Assembly: GCF_964355755.1 (NCBI RefSeq)
Contig: NC_092672.1
Span: 4,962,001-5,026,000, forward strand
Direction of reading: 5' to 3'
DNA: 64,000 bases
Origin: Antedon mediterranea
Lineage: Eukaryota; Echinodermata; Crinoidea; Comatulida; Antedonidae
Shown: positions 1 to 11,451 of the stretch, in pieces
Position numbering within the stretch: position 1 is the first letter of the stretch
Layout of the letters: the number at the start of each line of letters is the position of its first letter
Notes under the pieces: generated by a model
Databases searched by the model: none
The model's input: the letters and a program-made list of their open reading frames with translations, nothing else
What the model was told of the DNA's origin: nothing
Made by a program: the position numbers and the translations under genes

Positions 1-585
1 TTATTATTTATTATACAGTCACAAGCCTTTTCTTTCTGGGATTCTCCTCTATTAAATTGTTTATCTGGGTCTTAAATGATGGGACTAAAGTATTTTAGAT
101 CGAATATAATTTACCATGGCATTATTTTAGAATTCTTGTGCAATCCGTACGTTGTTCTTTGTTTATTATTCAACATATATCTGTTTTGTATCATTAATCT
201 AAAAAGGTATGTATGTTGTTTTTTAAAAATAATTTAGAAACTAAACGTATTATTAAGTTAGGTTTTGTAACCTAAAATAAGCCTGCTTAGCATTCAATTA
301 ATTAATTAATGAAAAATATAATAAGGGGTTGAAAAAAGTTATTACTTTTCGACTATTTTGAAAACGGTGAGGGCGCACTCAGGTCAATAATTTCTTCCCG
401 AGACAGGAAGATGAATGGAGATGACTACTTTGAATGGAGAGCTGTTTTTGTGAAAATGGACACCGATTTATACTTTATTTTTACTTGTCTTGATTAATTG
501 ATGCCTCTATTTTTGGAACATATACCTAGGAATATATATTCTTGATTGTTTTATTGAATATTTAGGGTGTATACCTTTGACGAAT
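1..585 (+). promoter_or_regulatory. Upstream region and 5' UTR of the AUTS2-like gene
   Basis: This stretch precedes the first ATG of the AUTS2-like reading frame. I see no clear TATA box. Bases about 365-475 are less AT-rich than the surroundings and could be near the transcription start, but that is a guess. A pyrimidine-rich run ending in TATTTAG at 555-565 resembles a splice acceptor, so a separate upstream 5' UTR exon is possible. In frame with the ATG at 586, a TGA lies at 499-501, so the protein cannot extend far upstream without splicing. A short (TTAA)-type run sits at 296-309. Confidence 0.4.
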
Positions 586-864
586 ATGGAAAACGAGACG
601 AAACCTCGTTCGAGAACCCGTCGTCGTCAACGAGCTCAGGAGATGCGCCAGGCCAAGCAGCAAAACCATAATGAAGGTGGAAGCGGGGACGAAGAGGAAT
701 CGCCGCCGCAAAGTAGAGAAAGGGAGAGAGGAGCTAGATATCGAACAGTTAAAAGACATGAAAAGAAAAAGTCTGAATCGTCTTCTTCTTCTTGTAGCTC
801 AGGCGAAGAATTTATAATTGATGGTTTTGCTGTGGCTGCTTACACCAGTCTCGATGCTTTAGAG
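586..864 (+). CDS. AUTS2: AUTS2/FBRSL1/fibrosin-like protein, coding part of exon 1 (N-terminal 93 codons)
   Basis: Start chosen at ATG 586, which has A at -3 and G at +4; the TTG at 577 in the same open frame is not a likely start. The exon ends at GAG|GTAAGG (donor at 865) in phase 0. The peptide is basic and Arg-rich at residues 5-25 (RSRTRRRQR), then acidic and Glu-rich (about 35-45), then basic again (RERERG, KRHEKKK), then a Ser run (about 64-74). It closes with EEFIIDGFAVAAYTSLDALE. That last segment matches the EEDIIDGFA...FEALE motif which I recall near the end of human AUTS2 exon 1. AUTS2 proteins are nuclear and in vertebrates join a variant PRC1 (Polycomb) complex that activates neural genes; the fly relative is tay. 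The family's defining C-terminal domains are not in this window, so FBRSL1 or fibrosin naming is equally possible. Confidence 0.72.
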
Positions 865-1484
865 GTAAGGCACATTTTATAAAATAAACAAAAACAACAG
901 AGAGAGAGAGAGAGAAAAAAAGATTTGTAAACAATTTTGTTGAGTTCAATTCAATTGTTGAGATTTCTTTGATGATCTTACATGAATAGCATTAATTAAC
1001 ATTGTTGTTTTATTGTGTAATTTTGTAGTAATAGTGTTGCTCTAGGCTTATTTCTATTTTTTTAAATGTAGCTTTAAACAAAAGATTTTTTGTGATTTTG
1101 ATTTTTAAATGAATGGGAAAAATCAGGGCTTTCACACTTTTATATGCCAAAAGGCAAAGGTTTCATAAATTAACTTTTGCCCCGCTGTGCCTACAGTAGC
1201 CCTAAACCGTACACAATTCTTGTACATTATTTAACATATTTCACCGGATATTTATAAATGGATACAAAATTGTATAAACAATTCCAAATGTATACAATTA
1301 TGATACTACGAAGTGTCCTAAATACTAAAATAATGAAATTTTTTTACTAATTTAACTTTTATTCCTGCTTTCCTCATCAAATAAAATAAATTTCAGACAT
1401 TGCGATTCGATTTATGGCTACAGACACAAATATTCAAATATTTACTATCAAGTTTAAGGAGTAAAACTACAATCGTAGTTGATT
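865..1484. other. Intronic sequence, no gene seen
   Basis: AT-rich sequence just after exon 1. A short (GA)n run lies at 899-915. Nothing else is recognisable. Confidence 0.6.
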
Positions 1485-1645
1485 GCTGGTATACAAACAA
1501 CAGTACTACAATTATCCGATATTTGTACGTTGCGGTACACCACGAAAAGGAACTGTTGAGTTTCTCGACGTTTCGATCAATATATTTTGATCGTCCTCAG
1601 GATTTTTATTCTTGTGTCTGTTGCTTCATGATATTTAAGGTTTGA
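1485..1645 (-). mobile_element. Retroelement end fragment with a hammerhead-like core (possible Penelope-like)
   Basis: On the minus strand the segment 1610-1555 reads CTGAGGA, a stem GATCAA-AATATA-TTGATC, then GAAAC and GTCGAG. This resembles the CUGANGA ... GAAAC core of hammerhead ribozymes, which are known in the terminal repeats of Penelope-like elements. Helix III and helix I are not convincing, so this may be a decayed copy or a chance match. The open frame on the plus strand here has no family resemblance. Confidence 0.3.
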
Positions 1646-3985
1646 ATGAACATGGATAATACTGTAAACTTATCCTCTTATCTGAAGGTGCTGTATTTGT
1701 ATGACAAGAAAACTAAGTGAAGGTATAAAAATAAACCTCCATAGTTACACTAAGTGTGTAAATGCATACAACATGGGTGTGTACACTATGAAATATTATG
1801 TTGTGGTACAGTAATTAAGCAAGTGTTTCAAGTAAAAGAAATTAATATGATATGACATGTTATACTGTACAGTAGTTAATAAAGTACATTACAAAAATTT
1901 TTGTCAGAGGATTTACTGTATGTCTCCCCAGAATGAGACGCTACGCTTTTCATACCAAAATTGTGATGCCTGTGTGTGAACAAGTTGAATGCACTGGACT
2001 GTACTGTAATTCAGTCAGATTATTAACTTTATAATTAAAGTCCTCTGAGCATATTTAAGTAAGCAATTAATGTCAGAAAGAGATTTTATTACACAGTAGA
2101 AGATTGATAATAAAATAAACAAAATCAACTAGTTTATCTGCAATCATACCATTTGCTGGTTGTTACAGTACAGTTACTATTTTCATTGGAAACAGAGATA
2201 CTCTACAGTAGGGCTTGATTATCTAAGCAAGGTGGAGAGGGGGTGGACGAACAGACAGTACACCCACCATCAAATTCATCGGCATCCACATTTTTTTACG
2301 ATTTCCATTCAGCCTCCAAAAAAATATACAGTGTTTATTTCTTTATGTTCCCAACCAACAGTGAACTCAAGGTTCACCACTTACAGGAGGCAACAGTTTA
2401 GTAAACCAGCAACAATCCACTCCCTCCCTCACCCTCCTTCCAATATACAATGAACAAGCACCATAATACTGTTCACCTCTCTGTGACCTGGTTGTGATAT
2501 ATGTCTAAAATTTTATAAAATTACATTATTATATTCGAGAAAAAATCATTTCTGCTTCTGTTATTAGTGTTAAACATAGGGAAATAAAATTTAAAATGGC
2601 CGATCTAAAAGTACAGTATGACAATGCAGTATTTAAACAATACTCTAGAAAAAGGAACACATTTTTAAGGAAATGTATTGCTGTGTTTGCCCTTATAATA
2701 TAAACATAAGACATTATTCTGATGACATTTCCAACCAGATTGACTTTATTATTTCTTTGCAAATCAGTAATCCTTTTAAATACTATTCAGAATGGGAATT
2801 ATGGAGATGTAGATCTTGTTTGTTTAATACTGCAGCACTTGATGGATTAAATTAATATTTGTATTTTAATTACAGTAACGCTCTGTTTTTGCATTGTAAT
2901 ACATGGCTACCTTCAAGCTGTATATGTGATAAATTGTTTAATCTTATTGAAAAGAATTTCTGTAGAAATGACAAATTATACGTGGCGAAATAATGTAATT
3001 CAAATTCATATCAAATTTTCTGCATTTTTTGCCGTCCAAGGTCAAAATTGTCTAAAAGAATATTCATCCTTGCTTCACATTTATACTGTATAGTATAGTA
3101 CAGTTTTATTGTTTAAATTAATCTTTTTTTGATCTATAGAATTACTGTATAATTATTTGTTTTGGTTGGTTGAACATGTCAGATATTTTAATATACAGAT
3201 AGTGTATAGTTTTGCTAAAAATGATATGAATCGAAAATAAAAATATTGTTTAAATTTGTGTGTGAAGGGCGTGGTCATCTTGGCCTTCTGTCCACCTACT
3301 AACTGTATACTGTACACATACTGATAATGATATTGGTATTCTGTCCAGTTTGTTAGATTAGACTCACTGTGTGTAAAGTAAGGTACTACACTGTACAATT
3401 CATTTTTGTTCTTAAAAAAAAAACAACTTATATTATATCTCATAAACAAATTGATTTATCAAACTATTGGAAATTGAAATAAAATATGAACACAATTTTT
3501 TTTAGTTAAAAAAAAATCATGAATTTCAGGATATGGCAACAATATTTTGCCCAAACTTTTTTAGTCTGTGTTTGTACTGTATATTTTAAACCCATCCTTA
3601 TTCTAAACTTCCTGAATCCGTGTCAAATATTTTTTTTATAAAGTCTAAAAAACTTTCAAGAGTAGATTTCCTGAGAGCCTATCACATGACAAAACATCTT
3701 TTTGATAATTCCACTCTTAAAAATTGTGGACTTCCTATTAAATCAGTTCCAAATATTTTTTTTGCCTGGTATTTAATAAGATTATATGGTTCTACTATGC
3801 ACATGATGAGTCTATTAAAATCAAATAATGTAATTCTCCATGGTATACTTGCCTGTCTTAACCACTTGATACATTTATTTCAATTTCACTTTTCTCTGTT
3901 ATTCCACTTGACTTTTTCTACACAACCTTTCCTGGATAAGCATCCTATGTGAACAGGAATAATTGCTTACATGTTTTTTTCGCTT
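1646..3985. other. Intronic sequence, no gene seen
   Basis: AT-rich with many TACTGTA/TACAGTA words. The small open frames at 2160-2453, 2529-2762, 3153-3449 and 3620-3952 show no domain, no codon bias and no splice context. Confidence 0.6.
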
Positions 3986-4144
3986 TAAAGCTCTGTCTAC
4001 ACTATCAAACTAGTTTGGAAAAAAAATTGTGATCTGCCTAAATATGGTAGTGATATACCCAAATATGGTAGTGATATGACCCTATATGGGAATATCACAT
4101 TTGTTGTCACATAAAGTTTGATAGTGGACAGTAGACAGAGCTTA
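3986..4144. mobile_element. MITE family A, copy 1
   Basis: This is the first of about twelve copies of a short non-autonomous DNA element. The ends are AAGCTCTGTCTACACTATCA and its inverse TGATAGTGTAGACAGAGCTT. The inner parts read GTGATGTGCCCATATATGG and ACCATATTTGGGCATATCAC. Several copies are flanked by TA, which fits a Tc1/mariner-type target, although no transposase is present here. This copy has two internal AAATATGGTAGTGATAT units. Confidence 0.8.
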
Positions 4145-4689
4145 CTGTACATGTACATTACTAGAAATACTGTAAGTTATTTCAATCAAATTAAACGCAA
4201 GACTAAAGTATTACAAATTCAAGGTTTGATACTTTTTCATAGATTTGATTGCTTAATCTTTCCATGAATCAGTTGTTTGCAAGCAATTTTCTAGAAACAT
4301 GTACTACGTATATTGATGACATGTGAAACCGCCTGTAATTAATTTATGGACTGTTTTATCAATGAAAGTTAGAATTATGTCATTCCAAGCAAACAATTTG
4401 TGTCCATGGTACAGATACATTCATTAACATTTTGCTTTGTAATACGAGCAGTAAAACTAGTATACTATTGTGAATATGGTAGTACTGTACTGTTACGTAG
4501 TTATTTTTCATGGATTATCAGTATGACACAGACCTATACAGTACTCTATACTGTACAGTACAGTACTGTATGTCTGGACTGTACTGTATGTTTCAGATTT
4601 TCCTTTGTGTTCAACTACTGGACTACTACTACAGACATTTACTGTGATATACAGCTGAGTACTGAAGTACAGTATATACTCCTGTACAA
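4145..4689. other. Intronic sequence dense in TACTGTA/TACAGTA
   Basis: Between 4480 and 4680 the words TACTGTA, TACAGTA and GTACAGTAC recur many times and form overlapping short palindromes. The 115-codon frame at 4400-4747 is an artefact of this composition. Confidence 0.6.
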
Positions 4690-4866
4690 TAATATACAAA
4701 TAATGAATGTTTATGAGTGCAATGGTACAAATAATGGCACGAGGTGAATGATGAAAGGTTATATCAACGAGGCAAAGCCGAGTTGATATAACCTTTCATC
4801 ATTCACCAAGTGACATTATTTGTACCATTACACGAATACAAAACATTCATTATTTGTTTTATATAA
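4690..4866. repeat. Long inverted repeat (foldback), arms of about 80 bp
   Basis: Left arm 4690-4770 and right arm 4783-4866 are inverted copies. Shared blocks are AATAATGAATGTTT, AATGGTACAAATAAT and GAATGATGAAAGGTTATATC. The loop is about 12 bases (AGGCAAAGCCGA region). A few mismatches are scattered in the stem. It could be a small foldback transposon or the arms of a MITE. Confidence 0.75.
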
Positions 4867-5412
4867 CATCTAGACGTTTTTTTTTCGTACACAAAAATGT
4901 TTCAAAAAGTACTATTTAACGATCGTTGAATAGTGCGTACTATTGCACGCCATGTGACCCACATTCGTCCAATCAAATGACAGGAATTTATATAGGTGTT
5001 ATATAATACAATATGAGGAACTTTTATAGCACCTATTATTATTATTACACTACAGTAGTATTATGATTATGTTTATTGTGTGTTGAGATTGTGAAAATGG
5101 AAAGTAAGCCCTATAATTTCTCTATTGTGTTGTAGGAATAGATTTTAGTAGTTGTACTGCATTATTATAAATGATTGAAAACCTGTAAAACCAGTATACG
5201 ATATTGTGTTTATTTGTATTGGATGCTCTGTTGCATTCATTCTGTTAATACACGCAAGTTTTTGTTGTGTTATCAGATGTGATTTTATTTCATCGTAGCC
5301 TAAGGGTCTGTTCACACCGGATTAATTCAGTGAAAACAACAGGTACTTCAAACACGTATTAAAATATTGATATTGAAAAGGAAAATGATTTTGTTGAAAG
5401 TTAACATTTCAC
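4867..5412. other. Intronic sequence, no gene seen
   Basis: There is a CCAATCA motif near 4969 and a short ATT-rich run near 5034-5046. Nothing else is recognisable. Confidence 0.5.
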
Positions 5413-5643
5413 TTTCAACTGGTTCAAATGGCTTTCAGTTAAACTGGTTCAAATGTCTTTCAGTTAAACTGGTTCAAATGGCTTTCAGTTAAACTGGTTC
5501 AAATGTCTTTCAGTTAAACTGGTTCAAATGGCTTTCAGTTAAACTGGTTCAAATGGCTTTCAGTTAAACTGGTTCAAATGGCTTTCAGTTAAACTGGTTC
5601 AAGTGGCTTTCAGTTAAACTGGTTCAAATAGCTTTCAGTTAAA
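5413..5643 (+). repeat. Minisatellite, 25-bp unit, about 9 copies
   Basis: The unit is ACTGGTTCAAATGGCTTTCA plus GTTAA. Early units alternate between TGG and TGT at one position; the last two carry AAGTGG and AAATAG variants. Confidence 0.92.
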
Positions 5644-6501
5644 AACAGAAATACCTCTGTTTGAGGCACCTTAACTGTAACTTTTATTCTAAAAATCAAA
5701 CATTTTGTATAGTTAATTAAAAGCTTAATAATTTATTTCTTACTTTTTTAATTGAATAAATTACGTACAGAAAATATGTAACTAAAAGTCCACAGAGAAT
5801 ATACTTACTGATATAATTTATAAATGAACGAAAGTAAGTTCTACACTAACAGGTGATATTGTTGTCCAAATTTTGCCTACTGTACCTCAGAAAAGATCAA
5901 AATAATTTAACCAAAGTCTACAGTAAACAGTAGAATAATTCTAACTGTATTATAATATTTAGTTTCATATTTTAGTTGCGTTTGATTTATCATACATTTT
6001 TTTCCGATAAAAAACATCTGCATTGTGTATAGATTGACATGATTAAATAATACTGGACAGACAGACAGGCTGCTCTATGATACTACATGTGTATTCCTGT
6101 TTAAGTTAAGCTTGTAGCTTATATGACCGTCTGCATAAGATTAAACCAGATTCAATTTGCTTATTAGCTGCAAGTTCAGATTTGTATATTTTTTTTCTTT
6201 TATGTTGAAATTATTTTCCAAAATTATGTTGAAATTATTTTCCAAAATTATCTTATAAATTTGTCCTACCCAAATGTATGGGAAGTGTTTCTAGTAATTT
6301 GTATTTTCTGTGTAGTTAGACTCCCTTTATGAGTGGCAACAACCACTATCGTTTTTTGGATATTTTTGTCTGAAACTAGAATTGCTCCCAGCTCAAGTAT
6401 GTATGACACGCCATGTGTGCCAAAATGTTTTTACCAATATTATAGGTGAATCGCTATCTAGAGCCTAGACTACTGTATTAATTATTAATATTTATTGGTT
6501 A
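5644..6501. other. Intronic sequence with one short duplication
   Basis: A 27-bp direct duplication (TTATGTTGAAATTATTTTCC core) lies at about 6199-6250. No gene is seen. Confidence 0.6.
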
Positions 6502-6661
6502 TGCTTGGTTCTCACTAGAGACGCAACACAAGGACGTCGTGCAATGTAAGTGATTTGACCAATCACAAGCGATGGATTATTCTTGCTGTCGCTTGTCATT
6601 GGTCGACAAGCCTGAAATGCGTTTATATCCTTGCGTTGCGTCCTAGTGGGAACCAAGCTTG
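6502..6661. mobile_element. MITE family B, copy 1
   Basis: The terminal inverted repeats are GCTTGGTTCTCACTAG and CTAGTGGGAACCAAGC, followed inside by ACGCAACACAAGGACG and its inverse. The centre holds an inverted pair of CCAATCA/TCATTGG blocks. Other copies are at 21230, 54856 and 61328. The element is about 160 bp and has no coding capacity. Confidence 0.82.
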
Positions 6662-8795
6662 ATTATTTATTACATTCAAGCTCTGATCAGTAAAGTACAG
6701 CACCACTGTACTGTGTCAGGCATTTCAGCTGAGACTCACTTGTTGAGTAACTGACATTTTGGGAGTACAGTAATGCTCTAGACAAAACACATTTTACATA
6801 ACTTTGCTTTAATACTAATAGTCAATGTAGAATTAGTAAATACTTTATTAAGAAAATTTCACTATCGTTCTGTTCTTCTGCACGTCGTTAACACTCTGGA
6901 GGTTTGTCGTTTATTGCTGGAAAACATCACACTCTTAGTACAGACTTACTGATACAAATTGATTAGTTTATAGCTTATTGAATAACACAGCGACCGAATG
7001 GACATATTGAGATTTCCATGAAGACAATGAAAAAGGGATTTAACAAAACATAAGGATGTTGAAGATGGTGGTATGTTGGGATGCTTCCACTTGATGGCAT
7101 GGTTCACTGACTGTACCATTTACAGAAAGGGGTATTAAATTGATATTTTTCTGATTTTCGAGAGGTTTGACATGCTCTACTTTACCCTATAATGTAAAGT
7201 ATCCTATCCTATTAGGCTTTTTCTCTTCTGTGTGTGAATAGGCTAAACTATTTTACATTTTGATATACTGTACAGTAAGTACAATATTGTTCTATTTATT
7301 CTGAGTTGATGTTAAATTTGTGAATACAACTGTATATTGTTTTTATATTCCAGCTGTTGAGACAGATGTTATAAATTATATACTGTATTTAAAGTACAGG
7401 AACTGTATGAAATTATGGCATCTTCAAATGTCTGAAAAATGCAGAAAATGTGACTATACCTGTAATTTATGTTTGTTTGTGAACACTTTAACCCACATTT
7501 AGTCCCGCATTTAGTCCATGCATTTTTGAGGAAAAACAATGCAAAATGGTTCTACAGTAATGGACTAATCCACTAACCACACCATCACATGGGCAAGCAC
7601 CAATGGTGTACAGTACCATCTGAACAATTGATTAAACAATTTAAAAATCAGATCAGGTGGGAATAATTAAACAAATTTTGTTTGGCAAGAAATCGGGTGA
7701 AGCATTTTTAAGTACTGTAGAACTACAAAATGTACATTATCCCAAATAAATAATCTTTTTAAAATAAACTTTTAGGAAGGTTGATACACAGTAACTAGCT
7801 CCATAAAATATGTCAGATTGTCACACACACACACAAGTTAACATGCAATTAACTTGCTATGTGGATTATCCATTTCAACTGGCCATTAGTTCATATGAAC
7901 CAGAAGTCAGTAAAATCAGCATGAATCTGAAAATAATAGGGTCAAGTTATGTGATCCCAATTTGGTGTTCTGTTGACACTCTGGTATTTTGGGTTCACTG
8001 AACTCTACCAGGGCATTGAGGTGATTTTTTATTGGTAATAAAATTATTTCTAAAAATAAATTTATCCTTTTAATATTGTCTTATTAGCATGTCTACCAAA
8101 CCAATTTATATTGATAAATTTTTTTTAAATATGCTATCTACTCATAAAGAAGTCTTTAGCTTGTTTTACAGTAATAGTTCAATCATAATTTATTCTAACC
8201 ATAGCAGGTTTACTAGTGAAATCCATTACTGCACGGCAATTGTTATTTCAAAATGTATCATTACGTACTGCACAGCAAATACATATACGTTGATATGTTG
8301 TTTTTACTTTAGTCGACTCATGGTAATATTATACTCAATTCGCAAGCCATTGATAACATTTTATGCGAATGACAGTATTACAGTTAATCCATATGGGACA
8401 AATACAAGAATGTATTGTTATGTTATAATATAACTGCCAGGTGCTTCACAGAAGGAAATGGGTGTACAGATCTACCCAACCCAAAACCTATACTTCCTGT
8501 GTCCACCCAGATTTTTGGTTGATTGCTTGACAAAACATTTCCTATTATGGTATCAATTGTCTTTTATTTCAAATTTGATGTGTAGTATTTAATTGTAATA
8601 CTCTTGGCCATGGCAATTGTGAAAAAAAGTATTCATTTTGATTAGAATTTACAGGTTTTCGAATTTTTGGAAAGATGATCAACACTGCACTCAACAGAAA
8701 AAGTTTAAGTTCATTTTTCATTAATTTTATTATCTTATTTATTATAATACTTACATACATCTGTAATAGTTACAGTATAAAAGTCTGTTTCATGC
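6662..8795. other. Intronic sequence, no gene seen
   Basis: AT-rich, with a short (CA)n at 7822-7833. The open frames at 7320, 7810, 8089 and 8569 have no recognisable content. Confidence 0.6.
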
Positions 8796-8902
8796 CTAGC
8801 TGACCTTGATGAACTAGTGATGTGACATCATCAGTCGAAACCTGTACGAGGACATCACATTTTTTTTGTCACATAAAGTTTGATAGTGTAGACAGAGCTT
8901 TA
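8796..8902. mobile_element. MITE family A, copy 2 (5'-truncated)
   Basis: Only the right end is intact: GGACATCACATTTTTTTTGT, then the terminal repeat ending CAGAGCTT followed by TA. The left part merges into sequence that includes a piece of the GCCTAGCT repeat near 8795. Confidence 0.7.
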
Positions 8903-9239
8903 TGCTGTTCCATGCATGTTTGAACACCAAACAAATACACTAACACTAGTAATATCTTAACTTGCAAAATACAGTAGTTCAACTACTGTATATTAATATC
9001 TACTGGAAACTATTTTTGTATTAAAGTAAACAATGGACTTGCCTAATGGACTTAAATATAGATTGTGTCAGTATGAATCATTGTTAATGTAGAAATCATT
9101 CCATTAACAACTAATATCGTTTCTAATGCAGTATATTTTAAACAGTCAACATTTATTATTCTTTCTACTGTTGGCAGCTGAAGTCATGGTAAACAAATTA
9201 AAAACGATAAAATATTAATTATAATGTCCTTTCTAAAGC
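8903..9239. other. Intronic sequence, no gene seen
   Basis: Unremarkable AT-rich sequence. Confidence 0.5.
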
Positions 9240-9500
9240 GTACAGTACAAATTTAGATTTGAGAGAGAGGTATGGCGTATTTAATTAGTAAGGGATCAGA
9301 GATCAAAGAGATACGGGTTCGAGACCTGTACTGTATGGCCCATAGTACTGCTTTAATCCTTAGGCAAGTCTATTTTACAGTACACTCATTAACTTTCCAT
9401 CCAAAGTATACAAATTTGGTCTATTTCGTGCCTAGCTTACTTGGATAAACCGAAACTGGCCTATTCTTTCTGAGAAGAGAGCTACTGTACAACTCAAATA
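9240..9500 (+). mobile_element. tRNA-derived SINE, the fullest copy of the CCTAGCTTACCTGGATAAAC family (family C)
   Basis: A tRNA-like head (GGTATGGCGTATTTAATTAG as an A-box region, GGGTTCGAGACCTG as a B box at about 9318-9331) is followed by a body with TTAGGCAAGTC. The body ends in CTATTTCGTGCCTAGCTTAC and TTGGATAAACCGAAACTGGC. The last part recurs alone at 20.2, 35.9, 36.2, 37.4, 39.1-39.5, 39.9 and 40.1 kb, so those are probably 5'-truncated SINE copies. The SINE reading is an inference. Confidence 0.55.
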
Positions 9501-10199
9501 CATATTCGGTAACATCCCTATCAGATATTGCCTGCTATTGTATAAAGCCTTTCATTTTTCCTTTTAACATGGTAAACAAATTAAAAATGTTCTCGAAATA
9601 TGTTCCACTAAACAGTATGCAATGCAATTTAAATTTTTGCTCTAGTCTAACTAAATATTATCTTGTAAAGAGCTTTAGATGCATGCCTTTTTAACAGTAT
9701 TAAAGAGATTGACCGTAATGTAAAACAAATGTATCTTAAAAATATCTGAAAATGTATGTAATTTGTACACCTGCAGTCTCATTCAAAATAAAAGTCCATA
9801 TATTTTTTTCTACATTACTGTACATGAAAGCATTGTATGCATTTTAAACTCCAACCGTCTAAAAGGCAGCAGTGTTTAACTTAAAATATGAATTGCTCTG
9901 GTGAGTGCAATTTGAATTAACTTGCTGCGACTGCTATGATCAGCCCCTCGAGGCACTTGAGCTTAGCCTTCACAGAATGATCATGTCCTTACTTGAGGAG
10001 TATACAACTTCACTGTATGTTGTATTCAGTTGTGTAGCGGAAACATTACTCATGGGACATCCATTCTATATGCTGTAATATGCCCCCAGCACACCGGCTT
10101 CTACAACCTAATCTAATTATGTTGCTGCTAGTTTTATATCAACAACAAACATTCATTTCATTCATGCTGGTCTGCCTAATCTTTGGCGTGTTCACTTTT
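9501..10199. other. Intronic sequence, no gene seen
   Basis: About 9930-10110 is less AT-rich and contains no listed repeat. It could be ordinary or constrained intron sequence. Confidence 0.4.
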
Positions 10200-10331
10200 A
10201 AAGCTCTGTCTGGTTTGTGAATATATGGTAGTTATATGCTCAAATATGGTAATGATATGACATCATTGTCTCCATATATGGGCACATCACTTTTTTTGTC
10301 ACATAAAGTTTGATAGTGTAGACAGAGCTTA
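10200..10331. mobile_element. MITE family A, copy 3
   Basis: The left end is internally deleted (AAGCTCTGTCTGGTTTGTG) while the right terminal repeat is complete (GATAGTGTAGACAGAGCTT). Confidence 0.78.
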
Positions 10332-11105
10332 AAGATTGACTTTAAAGTGACAACATTTTGGAAACTATAGCAATTAATAACATACACAACAATTGTTGAT
10401 TTTTTAAATGGATAAAAACAAATGGTTATTTTTTATCATTTTTCTATTAATTGAAAATAAAATTGTCTTTAAAAAATTAAAGAATTTATATGTAATTACA
10501 TAAGTCATAGTGCAATACTGCAACTATCATACTGATAATCATAACACCATTCTTGCAAATTTTCATGAAAAAATAAAAAGAGAATTTAAATTACTGTATA
10601 GGTTAAAACTTAGTATCTATTTTGTCATCTTTTTTTATTAGTATGGTACTTGAAAATACGGAGATACAGAATTGGTAATTTGTAAAATTCTCTTTTGCTA
10701 TTTACTTCCATAACGATTTCCTACATAATATGCCTATCTATTTATACAATTTCCTCATTAGTGAGTCTCCTCTTAAAGTGATTGCTCAAGATACTAATGC
10801 TTTAGAACTACTACTACCCTAGTTTTCTCAGTCTAGTCATATATAATTTCATTAGTTCTGTATTTCAAATGGAGTAGTTTTACTATAACTGTAGTTTAAC
10901 TTTAAAACATTTTTTTAAACAAATTGCAAGCGTAATAGATAGTTTTAAGAAGTTTGATTGTGCATTTGTCTGTATTTTTATGAGCTTAGACTCTGGAATT
11001 TGTATAATGTACTTCTCATACCCCTCTGCTACAACAGTTACCGGTACTAAATAGAGAAGCAAAATAAGGATGGTGCTTTAAATTGATTGGTCTTAGTTTA
11101 TTTAG
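10332..11105. other. Intronic sequence, no gene seen
   Basis: Unremarkable AT-rich sequence. Confidence 0.5.
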
Positions 11106-11451
11106 TCTTAAGCATCGGGCTACTTGATAACAATACATTTGGGCTACTTAGACAGCATTTGGCTATTTTGATAGCATCGAGCTGCTTAGACAATATCGGG
11201 CTACTGTACTTAGATAACATTCATTTGGGCTACTTAGATAGGAATTGGCTACTTATAGCATTTGCCTATTTAGACAAAATCAGGCTATTTAGACAACATC
11301 AGGCTATTTAGACAACATCAGGCTATTTAGACAACATCAGGCTATTTAGACAACACCAGGCTATTTAGATAGCATAGGACTACTTCGATAACATTTGGGC
11401 TTACTTAGACAGCATCAGGCTGTTTAGATAGCATCGGGCTACTTACATAAC
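11106..11451 (+). repeat. Degenerate minisatellite, 18-20 bp unit, about 17-18 copies
   Basis: The unit is close to GGCTATTTAGACAACATCA with variants GGGCTACTTAGATAGCAT. Four nearly identical units at 11282-11356 mark the youngest expansion. The open frame 11087-11311 simply translates this array. Confidence 0.88.

Noticed and set aside
3620-3952. 110-residue frame as a small gene
   Set aside because: It looks random: rich in Phe/Leu/Asn as expected from AT-rich DNA, with no signal or motif, and it starts at a non-ATG codon.
4400-4747. 115-residue frame as a gene
   Set aside because: Composition follows the TACTGTA-rich background, with no domain, no conserved start context and no splice support.
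11087-11311. 74-residue Leu-rich repeat-like frame
   Set aside because: It is a translation of the degenerate 18-20 bp minisatellite, and the frame is not kept across the array.
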